Positions 24,755-37,031 of a stretch of DNA of 64,000 bases are shown here, one piece after another (the first letter of the stretch is position 1; every line of letters begins with the position of its first letter). Under the pieces are notes generated by a model. The model saw only the letters and a program-made list of their open reading frames with translations. It searched no databases and was not told the DNA's origin. The stretch spans positions 16,066,001 through 16,130,000 of the forward strand of contig NC_091671.1 in the NCBI RefSeq assembly GCF_042453785.1, read 5' to 3'. The DNA comes from Malus domestica. Taxonomy: Eukaryota > Streptophyta > Magnoliopsida > Rosales > Rosaceae. A program made the position numbers and the translations under genes.

Positions 24755-25496
24755 GTGCACGGGTGTGGCTTTTTGTATAAACTCTGAAAATTGAGAACTA
24801 TAAAGCCAAGGTTTAGTTGGAAATTGTTGATAAGCCATCTCTTTCCTCCTACAGGAAACAATGAAACGGGATTAAAAAGTAACAATAGAAAAGGAAAATA
24901 ATAAACATAAATTAAATAGAAAAGTAAGGGAAAGAACTTAATTCCACCACAAAGAGAATCCTATAATGGGTTTGAAAACTAACAAACTCCCGCAACTTTT
25001 TTCTTTTTGTTTTTTTTTTCAAAATAGAATAAACTATGAAAACTAATCTAGAAAAATTAAGAAAAGCGCAATTAACAAGCCAAATTGGAATTAAGGGGCA
25101 ATCCCGGGCAATGGCGCCAAAAACTTGATGTGTATTTAAACTAACCTAAATAATAGATTAATTTAAACCAAATTAAACACACAAGCGCACGAATCAATTG
25201 TAATAATATATGCAAATATAAGGTCGATCCCACATAGATTGCTTTAATGCCAATTTAACCGATTAATCACACTAGACTTAATTAAACAAACAAAGGATAG
25301 ATTGAATTGAATAATTGAGTAATTGATTAAGACTAAAATTATCAAGAAAAAAAAACAATTAATTAAAATAAACACACACCAACAACAATCCTATTTACTT
25401 TTCCTATGGCCAACTACCATCCAATTACCATGCCAATGTTAAAGGTTGTATTTTCTAATGTATGAAAATATGATAAATAATGCACCTATTATGTTA

Positions 25497-26445
25497 CAGA
25501 ATAGTATTCTCTCTACCTAGTAGAGGAACATCCCTTTTGAGCATTCACGATGTGACCAGCTAGCATTCGCAACTAAGCATCCCCGGTGCAATACATAGGT
25601 GATCTCCACGAGGGTACAGAATTTTAGCTTTGCCTACATGCGTGGGGTGCACGCGATTGAGCATCCTTGATGTGACTATCTAGCGTAAGAAGCTGAACAT
25701 TTTGTATGTAACCAACAATCTCTGTGTATCCTTGGAAAACCTAAAGGCGCAGCTCATTTAATGAGCAACCTACGGTTTCGGGAAGATCCTTGGGAACCTA
25801 AAGTCCCTGCCAATTCAATGAGCAACCTACGGTTTCTGGAAGACTGTTTACGATACACCCTTTGAGCAGTTAGCCGCATAACCTACAACCGTACAATCTG
25901 GTGAAAGGTTAACAGGTTAATGCGAACATGCACTGCTTATCACATAACAACCCTTTAGGTTTACACTGACTCTCTGGTTAACAACTTTGCAGAGGTTCTA
26001 AGCCTAGATTGGCAATCATATAGGTCATGCAAGCCTATCTGCTTATTGAAAAGTAGCGCGCTTCACTAATGACCTTGTGATTTAAGATCTAGTGGAACAC
26101 CGATACAAAATATGCAACTACAGAGGTCATTCGGCCCAGCAAGTTAGAAGTTTTGAAAGATGCCTCAAGCAAGCAAAGATTGACACCCGACAACTCGAAG
26201 TTGGGGCCTAAAACAATAAAGATGGGCTTGACTGCTTTGTTCAAAGCAGCTTGCTCAATTGTTCATTCTACGACAAATCCTTGAAGCAAGGCAAAAAGAC
26301 AAGGATGAAGCAAGGTGAAGAAAAACAGTTTATTCATTTCTAGCAAATTGGTAAACCGACACGAAGGCCAATAGAGTTCAAGCACAGGAAAAAACAAAGT
26401 AGGAAATGAAAAGAAAGTAAATCCTAAAATGTATCTAAAAAGACT
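25497..26445. repeat. Tat 3' untranslated region with dispersed repeats
   Basis: Continues the Tat sequence after the insertion. TTGAGCATYC...GATGTGACYAGCTA units recur at about 25539 and 25663, pairing with one at 22863. A second repeat, GAGCAACCTACGGTTTC, appears at about 25763 and 25820. No plus-strand coding domain. Confidence 0.6.
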
Positions 26446-27960
26446 ACTCTTCAGCAGCTGCATTGCTGCCAACAGCATCAACCTCCCACACTTCACCTAC
26501 AGTTGCCCCATCTTGGGTAGCACTATCATTAGCCGCCTCTACTGGGCAGCACCACCTTCGGCCGCACCTATCTAGGTAGCCTAATCCTCAACTGCTCCAC
26601 CAATAACGCTCTTGAAGGAAAACTTAAGGAGATCCTCGGAAGAAATAGCAAAAAGCCAGAGGACTTTATCGGAGTGGCGTAGTCGGATGGCATGCCAAAG
26701 AAATGATCTATGTAGCCAAACTTGTAGAAGTCAACTTGACATTGGGTAATGATAAGCTCAGGACTAGACTTTTTGCTCCTTAGCTGCTTATGTTCTTCAA
26801 TCAGATCAATACGAGCATTCTGCAAGTCATCTAGTTCCTTCTTCAGGTTCTCACTCGCAGACAATACTCCTTGCAGCTCTACTTTCTTGGACTCAAGTCT
26901 AATGACGACCTTTTTAAGTCAAACAACGCCATTATGCATAGCGAACAACTCTACATCCTTAACATAGCGGGAAGACTGAAATTCTGAAATGGCACACTCA
27001 AGGTCCTACACTAGCAATGCTTGGACTTGAATCTTCTTATCTACAACGCCATATTTCCCCTAGATATCATCAAGCTAAGCCTTCAAATTATTAATCTTTT
27101 GGTGAGCAGTCTCAAGTTGCTGAGCAGTGAGGGTAGACATATCAGATCCCTTAAAAAAGGCAAATTCGGACAACAACTCTTTAATTTTATCAGTAGTCGA
27201 GCAAGCCTTTACTACCATGGTTGTTGCTATCTCCCTAGCAACCTTGGCGTCATCCTGCTCCACATGAGTGTACTCGACTACCAAGATCACAGATTTTTAC
27301 AGCATATCAAGCAGAGAACCCCTTCGTGATTGAGCCTCATGCCTTGCAAAGAAACTAGAGTCACCAACTTTGATCACGCCATCAACAAACTTGGCACATG
27401 CTTTCGTGTCCTCAAGTAGATCAGGCTTCAACAATGCATGGATCTCAAAAAACTTCCCTAAGGTTGGTTTGGCAGGCTGATCATGATTGCTTATGCAGGT
27501 AGACGCTTCATTCTCAACAGGAGAAGCCGACCTTAGCATCACCTTGATAGTGGAATCGCGATCCTCCCTCTTCACCGCTACACGCACTTTTGAAGTTAAA
27601 TCAGACTTGGGCACAGAAAGCTGCTTTGAAATATACCCAGGCACATAAGTCATAGCAGAACTATTTCACTGTGCAATCCTGTCCGCAATAGTTCTAGCAA
27701 TCATTGGAGTAACAGGTTTCATAGGCTCAGATCCAACAGCCTCTTTCTTCCCCTTTGAAAAAGTCAAGTCAATAACGAGCCTCCCAGTAGTAGACGAACC
27801 CTCACAAGTAGTAGAAGAAGTCTTCGACTTTTTCTCCACCAAAGGCTTTCAAATAGGCGATGAAGATCTTTTTCTCCCCCCTTCGCTTGTAGTGGGCTCC
27901 ATAATGACGATCGAACAAGTAAACACCTCACCCTTGATCCTCCTAATCTCTTCTAATAGG
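26446..27960 (-). pseudogene. Tat antisense gene, C-terminal part
   Basis: Minus-strand blocks in related frames: 27653-27297 with ISKQLSVPKS and LLKPDLLEDT; 27290-27075, helical, with TAQQLETAHQKINNLKA; 26864-26568 with a predicted coiled coil (ENLKKELDDLQNARIDLIEE) and a YIDHFFGMPSDY motif; and an acidic Ala/Gly-rich tail ending near 26446. It continues the product begun at 39500, from which it is split by the Athila insertion. Such antisense genes downstream of pol are known in Tat elements; their role is unclear. Several stops break it. Confidence 0.65.
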
Positions 27961-27978
27961 GACAGCTCACATGTCTCC

Positions 27979-29499
27979 TGATGTAAATTTAAACTAACCT
28001 AAATAATAGATTAATTTAAACCAAATTAAACTCGCAAGCGCACGAATCAATTGTAGAAATAAACGCAAATACGAGGTCGATCCCACAGAAATTGCTTTTA
28101 ATACCAATTCAACCAGTTGATTACGTGAAACTTAACTTAACTAAGGAACGAATGATTGCTTAATTGATTATGAAAAATAATTGAAACTTTAACTTCAAAT
28201 TAGACTAAGAATATGAAATAACGACAACACACAACAAAAGAAAGTTGAAAAGAAATTAATGTGATGAAAGCCTAAGGTTATGAATCCACCAAATACAATC
28301 GTATTCCCTTTCCTTCAAGCCAATTACTATCCAATTACCATGCCAATATTTAAGGTTGTTCTTTCTAAGATATGAATTGATCCTTGGTCAGGCATCAACT
28401 CGTGTGCTTATATATGAAAACTATATCCTATTGGTTAGGCATACAGTTAAACACATACAAACCCTTTAAACACAGAAGAATTATGTCAACCAAGCAGGAC
28501 TAGTTTGATATTGGTTATCCTCACTAGTTTGTCTACTCTTCCTAATCTTAGTTCCAATAAACCTAATTGATATTGGTCATCCTCTCAGATTTATCTAATT
28601 ATCTAGAAACAAGTTCACAATGATGGCCAATCACAAGAACATGTAAATCTAGAATAAATTAAGCACAAAGATTAAGAACTAAACATGGCATGTAATCAAA
28701 TAATAATCAACAAAATAATTCGGAAATAATCATGTCATGGCTTCATCATAAACCTTAGAAGAAGAGTTTAGTTACACATAGTCATAATAAAAATCACAAA
28801 AGAAATCATGGAAAAAAAATAAAAATTCCAGAAAAGAATGGTAAGAACACACTTAAAGCCTGTCTTCACTTTGGACGAATCTTCCTTATGTATTTCGTTT
28901 CCTGCTCCCCCTCTAGATAGCCTTTGGTACTCTATTTATTCTAATACTATCCTAAAAAATCTGATAGAAACTATCCTCAAGGAAAACAAACTCCTAAGTA
29001 ATTAATGAAACAAATTAGGAAAGAGTTCCTCTTGACTTGGGAAACACGGCATCTGACTTGCACGCCAGATTTGGGGTTGATTTATCTTTTGAAACATTCT
29101 GTAAAAATATGGGAAACGTAGCTTTATCTCTTATCTTTCCAGGCATATATCACATGTCACTAGGAAAATTCGAGAAAGCCTCCAAATCTTCATTCTCCCA
29201 TAGCTGTGCAATTCTGACGGGAAAGTTACTTCTGCGGGATTGATTTGTAAAACTGGAACGTTTGGCTCCATGAAAAATTACGAAATTTGGACACAATGAT
29301 CTTCCACCTCTTAGCCTCCTTCTCCAATTGTCCTTGCATCAAAACTCCTCCGAAAAGTCGAATTATCATCAAAAATGTCCTGCATGCGCAGATTGACAAA
29401 AACAGAGAAAAGGAAAGTAATAAGGCTCTTTTAAGACCAATTCTTTAACAAAACTTAGGGAGAATTAACCTGAAAATGTGATAAATAATGCACCTATCA
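27979..29499 (-). repeat. Athila 3' LTR
   Basis: 1521 bp, running on minus from TGATAGGTGC (29499) to TTTACATCA (27979). It differs from the partner LTR at about seven sites. The short frame at 29037-29243 is present in both LTRs and has no known domain, so I do not call it a gene. Confidence 0.95.
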
Positions 29500-29515
29500 A
29501 ATACCCCCAAACTAA
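29500..29515 (-). other. Athila polypurine tract
   Basis: On minus the bases just before the 3' LTR read AGTTTGGGGGTATT, a purine-rich plus-strand primer site of the usual kind. A second similar tract, TTTGGGGGAGGATCC, lies near 30884-30899. Confidence 0.8.
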
Positions 29516-31224
29516 ACTTTTGCTAGTCCTCAAGCAAAACAAAATAAAAGACAAGGAAAACAATAGACCTTCCAAAAATTAGCCTCAAAGCAATCTAGAG
29601 ATGGTCACCAAACTTAAGAGAATTAAACATTGTTCAAAATCAAATTAACCAAACCTTACACAACATTCTCAAGTATGATGAGTGACATAACCAATATCAA
29701 TACAACTTACTCAACCCGGATAGGTATATGCAAACCAAAGCTTCCACTTCAAATCCTCTATCATGAATATCACTCACAAAGGAATCACACATTAACGGGC
29801 AAAGTGTTTCACTCAAATCATGATATGCAAAATAAAACCCCATAAGCTTGCTCTTCATATCATCTCTCCACTAATGTAAATCAATGCAACACCAAAGATC
29901 AAAGGTCTTTATAATGGTTGTAACATTTGGCTAGGGTATGAGCTATCAAAGAATGGATAGGGAAAAACTAAAACTTAATAAATACCAAGTTCTCCTCATA
30001 ATGTACTTGCGGTGGGTCCTCTTTTGAAACTTGAATTTCCTATTTTTGGCGTCCAGGACTCATGTCATAAGGATGGAACAATTTCAAACTCTTAATTCAT
30101 AACTTCTTTTGATATCTTTTCTTTTTTTTTTTTTTTTTTTTCGGAAATATAACAATAACAAAATAATACTACACATGGTACCTCGAGAGATATTGAAGCA
30201 AGTTCTAGTGAATGATAATGCAATCATGAAACTCACAAGAAAGAATATGCAAGAGGCTCAAAATCTCACAAGGGTTCAAATAGTTTTCACTTAAAATCCA
30301 CATATAAGTCTCTAAGTAGGAGATAATCATACTGACATTGGTTATTGGTATAAAATAAACTTGAGAATGATCACGTAAGAATTAGATTAACCATATCAAG
30401 CAGTTGAATTTTTACATAAAAAGAACAAATTCAAATAAGTCGGTGACCTAAAAGACAGCAACTTATTATCATTGACTTATGGAAGATCTAACAAAAGAAA
30501 ACGACTCACGAAAAAGAAAATCTTTTTGAATTTTTGACACTTTTTATGATTTTTTTTTATTTTTTATTTTTTATTTTTTATTTTTTTATAAGACTTAAAT
30601 AAAAGACAAAACATAGCACAAATAACCAAAGGAAAATAACATATGCCAACAGAAGTTGCAACAGCACGGTGCAAATATGATAAACCACAGGCATTTCGAC
30701 CTTTAGACAAAGATTTGATCATAACTTGTGACAGAAAAATCCGATTTTCATAATCTTTATATGGCTGGAAAGAAGACAAAAAATTGAAGAGGACCACGCG
30801 GGCAAAATCTTCAAATTCCTTTCCAATTAAAACAGTTTTAAGCAAACATAGACAGCATGACACAGAACACAGAAACAGAAATCAGGATCCTCCCCCAAAC
30901 TTGAATCAAACATTGTCCGCAATGTGTAAAACAAATAAAACAAAACAGAGATCATAAGTAAAGGTAAGGATGAGAACTTCCTGGGATTGTTAATTGAAGC
31001 ATGCACGAGCAATATTGAACATGAGATGTCATGCCGGTAACGTATTCCCCTCAAACTGGATCATTGTAGACCACGGTTCCTGAGAGCATGAAAGGAATTA
31101 AAACTGACTCCAACAAAAATAAACTAAAATGAAAAATAACAAAAAGAAAGGAAAAGTTTAGAAAGCTTGGGTTGCCTCCCAAGAAGCGCTTCTTTATAGT
31201 CATGAGCTAGACTACGTCGGATGT
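29516..31224 (-). other. Athila 3' untranslated region, no env-like gene seen
   Basis: 1.7 kb between the pol stop and the polypurine tract. Poly-T tracts near 30119 and 30548, no frame with a recognisable domain. Some Athila elements carry an envelope-like gene here; this copy shows none. Confidence 0.7.
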
Positions 31225-34200
31225 CTAAGGAGTGACAGATGACGGGGCTTCAAAATAGGCAACTTCTTTGATTTCGGGTAAAGTTGCATCCAAGTAATGC
31301 TTGAGACGGTGCCCGTTAACCTTGAACAACTCTCCAGTTTGCAGATTCTTGATTTCGATGGCGCCATGAGGCATAACTTGAGTTACTTCGAATGGACCAA
31401 TCCACTTAGAACGCAGTTTGCCTGGAAAAAGACGAAGTCTGGAGTTGTAGAGCAATACTTTCTGACCAGGTACAAACTCCTTTCGAATGATGGCTTTGTC
31501 ATGAAACTTTTTGGTGCGTTCCTTGTAGATTTTGGCATTTTGATAGGCCTCGTTCCGCCATTCTTCAAGTTCATTTAACTAAAGCTTTCGCTTCTCTCCT
31601 GCAGCTTGGTACTCAAAGTTCAACCTCTTGATAGCCCAATAAGCTCTATGCTCCAATTCGACATGAAGATGACAAGCCTTGCCATACACTAAACGGAAAG
31701 GAGACATTCCAATAGGCGTTTTATACGCTATCCTATACGCCCACAATGCATCACTAAGCTTGAGAGACCAATCTTTGCGCGATGCATTTACCGTTGTTTC
31801 TAAAATCTTCTTGATCTCTCGATTTGAAATTTCAACTTGCCCACTCGTTTGTGGATGATACGGAGTAGCAACACGATGATTAATGTTGTATTTCACCATG
31901 AGAGCAGCAAAGGCTTTGTTGATAAAGTGTGGACCGCCATCACTAATAATTACTTGAGGTGTGCCAAACCTGGGAAAAATGGTACCCTGCAGAAAACGCA
32001 GCACAACTTTGTGATCATTAGTTGGTGTAGCAATGGCTTCTACCCATTTGGATACGTAGTCTACAGCGATAAGGATGTATTGGTTGTTGAACGAAGAGGG
32101 AAACGGACCCAGAAAATCGATTCCCCATACATCAAAAAGCTCCATAACCAATAAACTCTGTTACGGCATCTCATTTCTCTTTGATATGTTGCCTAACCGT
32201 TGACACCGATCACAAGTAGAACAAAACAAATATGCATCCTTGAAGAGTGTAGGCCAGAAAAATCCACTTTGTAGAACTTTGGCAGCTGTCTTACTCGGCC
32301 CAAAGTGTCCTCCACAGGCGTAACTATGGCAAAATTTCAAAATGCTTTCTTGTTCAGTAGCGGGCACACATCGTCTGATCACTTGATCTGAGCAGTACTT
32401 GTAGAGATATGGATCGTCCCAGAAATAAAGCTTCACTGTAGAGAGAAACTTCTTTCTGTGTTGAGTGCTCACATCAGGTGGTAAGACTCCACGAACAAGG
32501 TAATTGGCGATGTCGGCATACCAAGGGACCACGTCATGAATGGCAAAAAGTTGTTCATCAGGAAAACTTTCATTTAAGGGCAGCACGTCTTCTTCTTCAT
32601 CTTGGACATGTGGAAGGCGAGATAAGTGATCTGCTACTACATTCTCAGCTCCCTTCTTGTCTCGAATGTCCAAATCAAATTCTTGCAAGAGCAACACCCA
32701 CCGGATAAGGCGAGGTTTTGCATCTTTTTTTGCCAATAGGTACTTGAGTGCTCCATGATCAGTGTATACAATCACTTTTGAGCCAATGAGATACGATCGA
32801 AACTTCTCCAAAGCGAAGATTACAGCGAGCATCTCTTTCTCTGTGGTGGTGTAGTTCAACTGCGCATCATTCAAAGTTCGACTTGCATAGTAGATGACAT
32901 GAGGAAGCTTCTCTTTTCTTTGTCCTAAAACAGCACCCACTGCATAATCACTAGCATCACACATTAGTTCAAAAGGCAAGCTCCAATTTGGAGCTATGAT
33001 AATAGGTGCAGAAGTGAGGAGTTGTTTCAAAGAATTAAAAGCATGTAAACAATCAGAATTAAAATCAAATGCAGTATCTTTGGCAAGAAGATTGCACAAC
33101 GGACGACTAATCTTGGAGAAGTCTTTGATGAAGCGTCGATAAAATCCGGCATGTCCAAGGAAAGACCTCACTCCCTTCACAGATGTAGGGGGTGGCAATT
33201 TAGATATCAAATCGATCTTTGCCTTGTCAACTTCAATGCCCTTGCTCGATATTAAATGGCCTAACACAATTCCCTGTTTAACCATAAATTGGAATTTCTC
33301 CCAATTCAAAACAAGGTTAGTTTCTTTACATCTTTCCAACACCAATTTCAAATTTGCCAAACAATGATCAAAAGAAGAACCATAAACAGAGAAATCATCC
33401 ATAAAGACTTCAATAATTCTTTCAACCATATCAGAAAAAATACTTATCATGCACCGTTGGAATGTGGCTGGGGCATTGCATAAACCGAATGGCATGCGTC
33501 TGTATGCAAAGGTTCCATAGGAGCATGTGAAAGTTGTCTTCTCTTGGTCCTCCGGAGCAATTGCAATTTGATTATAGCCTGAGTAACCATCAAGAAAACA
33601 ATAATGTGGGTGACCTGCGAGCCGTTCAATCATTTGATCAATAAAAGGTGAAGGAAATTGATCTTTGCGAGTAGAAGAGTTTAATTTACGATAGTCAGTG
33701 CACACTCTCCACCCAGTTGTCTGCCTTGTTGGCACCAATTCATTGTCTTCATTCTTGACCACGATGATTCCGGTTTTCTTTGGAACGACTTGAATCGGAC
33801 TAACCCACTTGCTATCCGAAATCGGGTAAATTACACCAACGTCTAAGAGTTTCAAAATTTCTTTACGCACGACCTCCTTCATGTTGGGATTTAATCTTCG
33901 CTGTGCTTCTATGCTGGGCTTGGAATTCTCCTCCAAAAAGATTCGGTGCATACACATGGTTGGGCTTATGCCCTTGATATCTGCAATAGTCCATCCCAGA
34001 ACCGTTTTATACTCTTTTAACACTTGTAACAGCTGCTCCTCTTCATAATTACTTAGGTCAGCTGCAATGATCACTGGAAGCGTCTTGGATTCACCAAGAA
34101 AAACATACTTTAAGTGCTCAGGCAACAACTTAAGTTCCAGTGCAAGAGTTTGCTCAATGGAAGGCAATATATGAGGTAACGCTGGTCCTAGAGGTTCCCA

Positions 34201-36546
34201 TGCTTACTGCCATCTTGGTGCATGAATAGGGGATGAATTCAGAGCTGCAATTACGTCCATGGCTGCTTCTCCTTCCATATTGAACTCTGGGTATTCAATA
34301 CATGTCTTCAACAAATCTGCCGAAACATTCTCCAAGAAGTTGGCATTGACAATAGGAGCAATAAGCTCGATGTTGCTGCACTCCTCTACATCGGCTGGTA
34401 ACTTAAGTGCTTCAAACATCTTGAATTCTATGGATTATCCTTGAACTCGCAGCTTGAGTGTGCCTGCTTTGACATCAATTAAAGCGCCAGCGGTTGCAAG
34501 GAAAGGACGACCAAGTAAGATAGGAATGTTTTGGTCTTCCTTTATATCAAGCACAAGGAAATCCGCTGGCAAGATGAATTGGTCTACTTTGATCAAAACG
34601 TCCTCAACAAGGCCTTTGGGATAAGTCACTGATCGATCAGCCAATTGCAAAGAGACGGATGTTCTTCGTAGCTCTCCAATACCTAGTTGTTCATAAATGG
34701 AAAATGGCATGAGATTAACACTCGAACCAAGGTCTAAGAAAGCTTTATTAAATTTAAAATCACCAATAACACATGGGATAGTAAAACTCCCTAGATCTTG
34801 TAATTTTGGAGGCATCTTTGTAATCAAAACCTCGCTGCAACAATTGGTAAGCTCAATCTGCTCATGATCTGTAAACTTCCTCTTGTTTGTGCAGAGACCT
34901 TTCAAAAACTTTGCGTATGATGGAATTTGTGCTATAGCATCAAGTAAAGGAATGTTGATTTGAACCTTTTTAAATTGCTCCAGTATATCTAACATATTCT
35001 TGTCCTTTCTTTGCCTCTGAAATCTCTGCGGGAAAGGCATAGGAGGATCATAATTCGTCAACCTTGGAGCAGGAATAGGAGTAGCGAGTGGTAAAGAAGG
35101 TACTGGAGCTGCTGCTTTGTCATTCACTTCTTGATCATTTGGTACTACGACTTCTTCCCTTCTATCATAAGGTTTACCACTCTTCAATGTTCTAATGGCA
35201 TTAACTTGCTCTTTGCCTCTTGGATTAACTTCAGATTGACTTGGAAAGCGCCCTGGTTCTCTTTCACTCATTGCAGCAGCGATTTGACCGACTTGTGCTT
35301 CCAATTTGCTGATGGCTTGACTATTAACTTGCTGCCCTTGCTGGATAGCTTGCACAACTTGCGAATTAGCGTGAGCCATTTGAGCAAAAGCTTCTTCCCA
35401 AGACGGTTTCTTGGTTTCTATAGGTGCTGCTCCTTGTTGCCATGGCTTAGATCCTTGGTTAAAATTATTCTTCCAAGCTAAATTAGGATGCTCTCTCCAC
35501 CCAGGATTATAAGTATTTGAGAAGGGGTCGTTTCGTTGACGATTAAACGCATTGACTTGATTAGCCACTTCAACTTCTTGACAAGTACCACTTTGTGGAC
35601 AAAGATGAGTAGGATGAGTCTGAGTAGCACAAATCCCACACGGTTCTGCATTCCTGGATAACATAGTCACCACTGCATCTAATTTCCTTGATAGTGCAGC
35701 CACCTCATTAGATGAACTTACTTCATATGCCGAATTCCGAGTTAACTCTCTACTATCCCATTGAGATGAATTTGCAACAACATTCTCAATGATAGTAGTA
35801 GCTTGATCTGGTTCTTTACCCAGTATATTCCCATCCGCTGCAGCATCCAATCTATGTCGACATTCATCACTCAAATGTTGGTAGAAGTATAAAATTAGTT
35901 GCCATGGTAAAAACTGATGGTCTGGACAACTAATTATCAAAGCTTTAAATCTCTGCCATGCTTGAAAGAGTGGTTCTCCCTTGTTTCGCCTAAAGTGAAA
36001 TATGTGATCCCTCAACCTCTGAGTTCTAGACTGAGTGTAAAACTTTTGAATGAACTTACTAGAAAGTTGAGTCCAAGAGGTAATTGATCTCGCTGGCAGA
36101 GTTTTGAACCAAGTTCTAGCATCACCCGTGAGAGAAAACAGGAAAAGCTTTAGGCGAATGAACTCATCGGAGACGCCTTTAATATTTTGTGTCCCACAAA
36201 TATCCAGAAAGTTATCTACATGTTCACTAGCATCTTGATTCTCATCACCAGAAAACTTGGGCAACATGTTAATGACATAATCCTTAATCTCATAAGAAGA
36301 AGTAGCATCAAGTTCAAGATAAACTATGCATGATTGTCGAGAAGAAAATTGCGGCATAGAGAAATCTTGAATAGTTCGGGGCGCATCACCGTTATTGCCG
36401 TTTGCAGCCATCTCTTCCTGTTCGTTCTTCTCCTTAGTCTTCTCTTCTCTCTGTTCTCTTTGTTCCTTGCGAATTTGCTTGAGTTTTTGTTCAATCTCTG
36501 GTTCAAATTCTACAAGCTGCCCTTCTGAGGAACGAGTTTCAATCAT
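31225..36546 (-). pseudogene. Athila gag-pol polyprotein, one frame with four stops
   Basis: A single reading frame runs from ATG at 36546 to the stop at 31225, about 1774 codons with no frameshift. Order: gag (36400-35700, with a TWFKTLPARSI block), zinc-knuckle-like Cys/His motif near 35640, retropepsin (34780-34470), reverse transcriptase (34050-33250, FMDDFSVYG), RNase H (33100-32620), integrase zinc domain (32340-32180), integrase DDE core (32130-31780) and C-terminal domain (31460-31225). Stops lie at 34435 (TAA), 34204 (TAA), 32161 (TAA) and 31579 (TAG). At least two sit where the family has Gln, as expected of C-to-T decay. The product would copy and insert the element; this copy needs help in trans. 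Confidence 0.92.
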
Positions 36547-37007
36547 TCACCTACACGGAATCAAAGAATGATTTCAATAATATGCTGGTAGATGTGTCGC
36601 AAAGAACCTGGTGAGGATTAAACAGCAATTAATTTAAATGAACACAAAGAGAAAGTGAACCAGAGAAATCCAATTCCTAATAACGCACTGATTAAACCGC
36701 AAAAGAATCCAACTGGAAGAAGGAGAATGAAAAGACTCGGACTGGGATAGGAAAACTGAAAGCCAAAAGAAGAAGGTATCCACTGGATACTGACAACCGA
36801 ATACTAATAGTCAAACTAGGAAAGATTTATGCAATCGGTGATTTTTTTATTTTTTTATTATAAAATGAAAGCAAAAAAAATAAAAATAAATAAATAAAAA
36901 ATAAAATAAATAAAAACTAAACTAAAAATAAAATAAAATAACCTAAAATTAAGAGAAATCAATTAAGTAAAGTGTAATCAACAAGCCGAGTTGGGATTAA
37001 GGGGCAA
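36547..37007 (-). other. Athila untranslated leader
   Basis: Lies between the primer-binding site and the gag start. A-rich on plus, with an (AAAT)n-like tract at 36850-36945. No upstream gene. Confidence 0.7.
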
Positions 37008-37025
37008 TCCCCGGCAACGGCGCCA
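37008..37025 (-). other. Athila primer-binding site, tRNA-Asp type
   Basis: Minus-strand TGGCGCCGTTGCCGGGGA is complementary to the 3' end of plant tRNA-Asp, and starts 6 bases inside the 5' LTR. Decayed version at 25102-25119 in the related defective element. Confidence 0.9.
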
Positions 37026-37031
37026 AAAACT

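Larger units (their letters stand above)
22942..25491 (-). mobile_element. Defective Athila-family LTR element (2550 bp)
   Basis: TGTTA at 22937-22941 and 25492-25496 is a perfect 5-bp target duplication. The left end, TGATGTATATTTAAACTAAC, and a following ~800 bp match the LTR of the full Athila element at 27979. The right LTR (25126-25491) keeps both ends but lost about 1.1 kb in the middle. A tRNA-Asp-type primer-binding site, slightly decayed, lies at 25102-25119 just inside it, fixing minus orientation. There is no gag or pol; the interior holds fragments of other transposons. Confidence 0.85.

Noticed and set aside
24372..24885. Overlapping frames with repeated RKRSLRDD-type text
   Set aside because: Translation of CACTA subterminal repeats, not a protein.
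29037..29243. A 68-codon frame present in both Athila LTRs
   Set aside because: It is duplicated only because the LTR is; no domain, and it lies opposite to the element's transcription.
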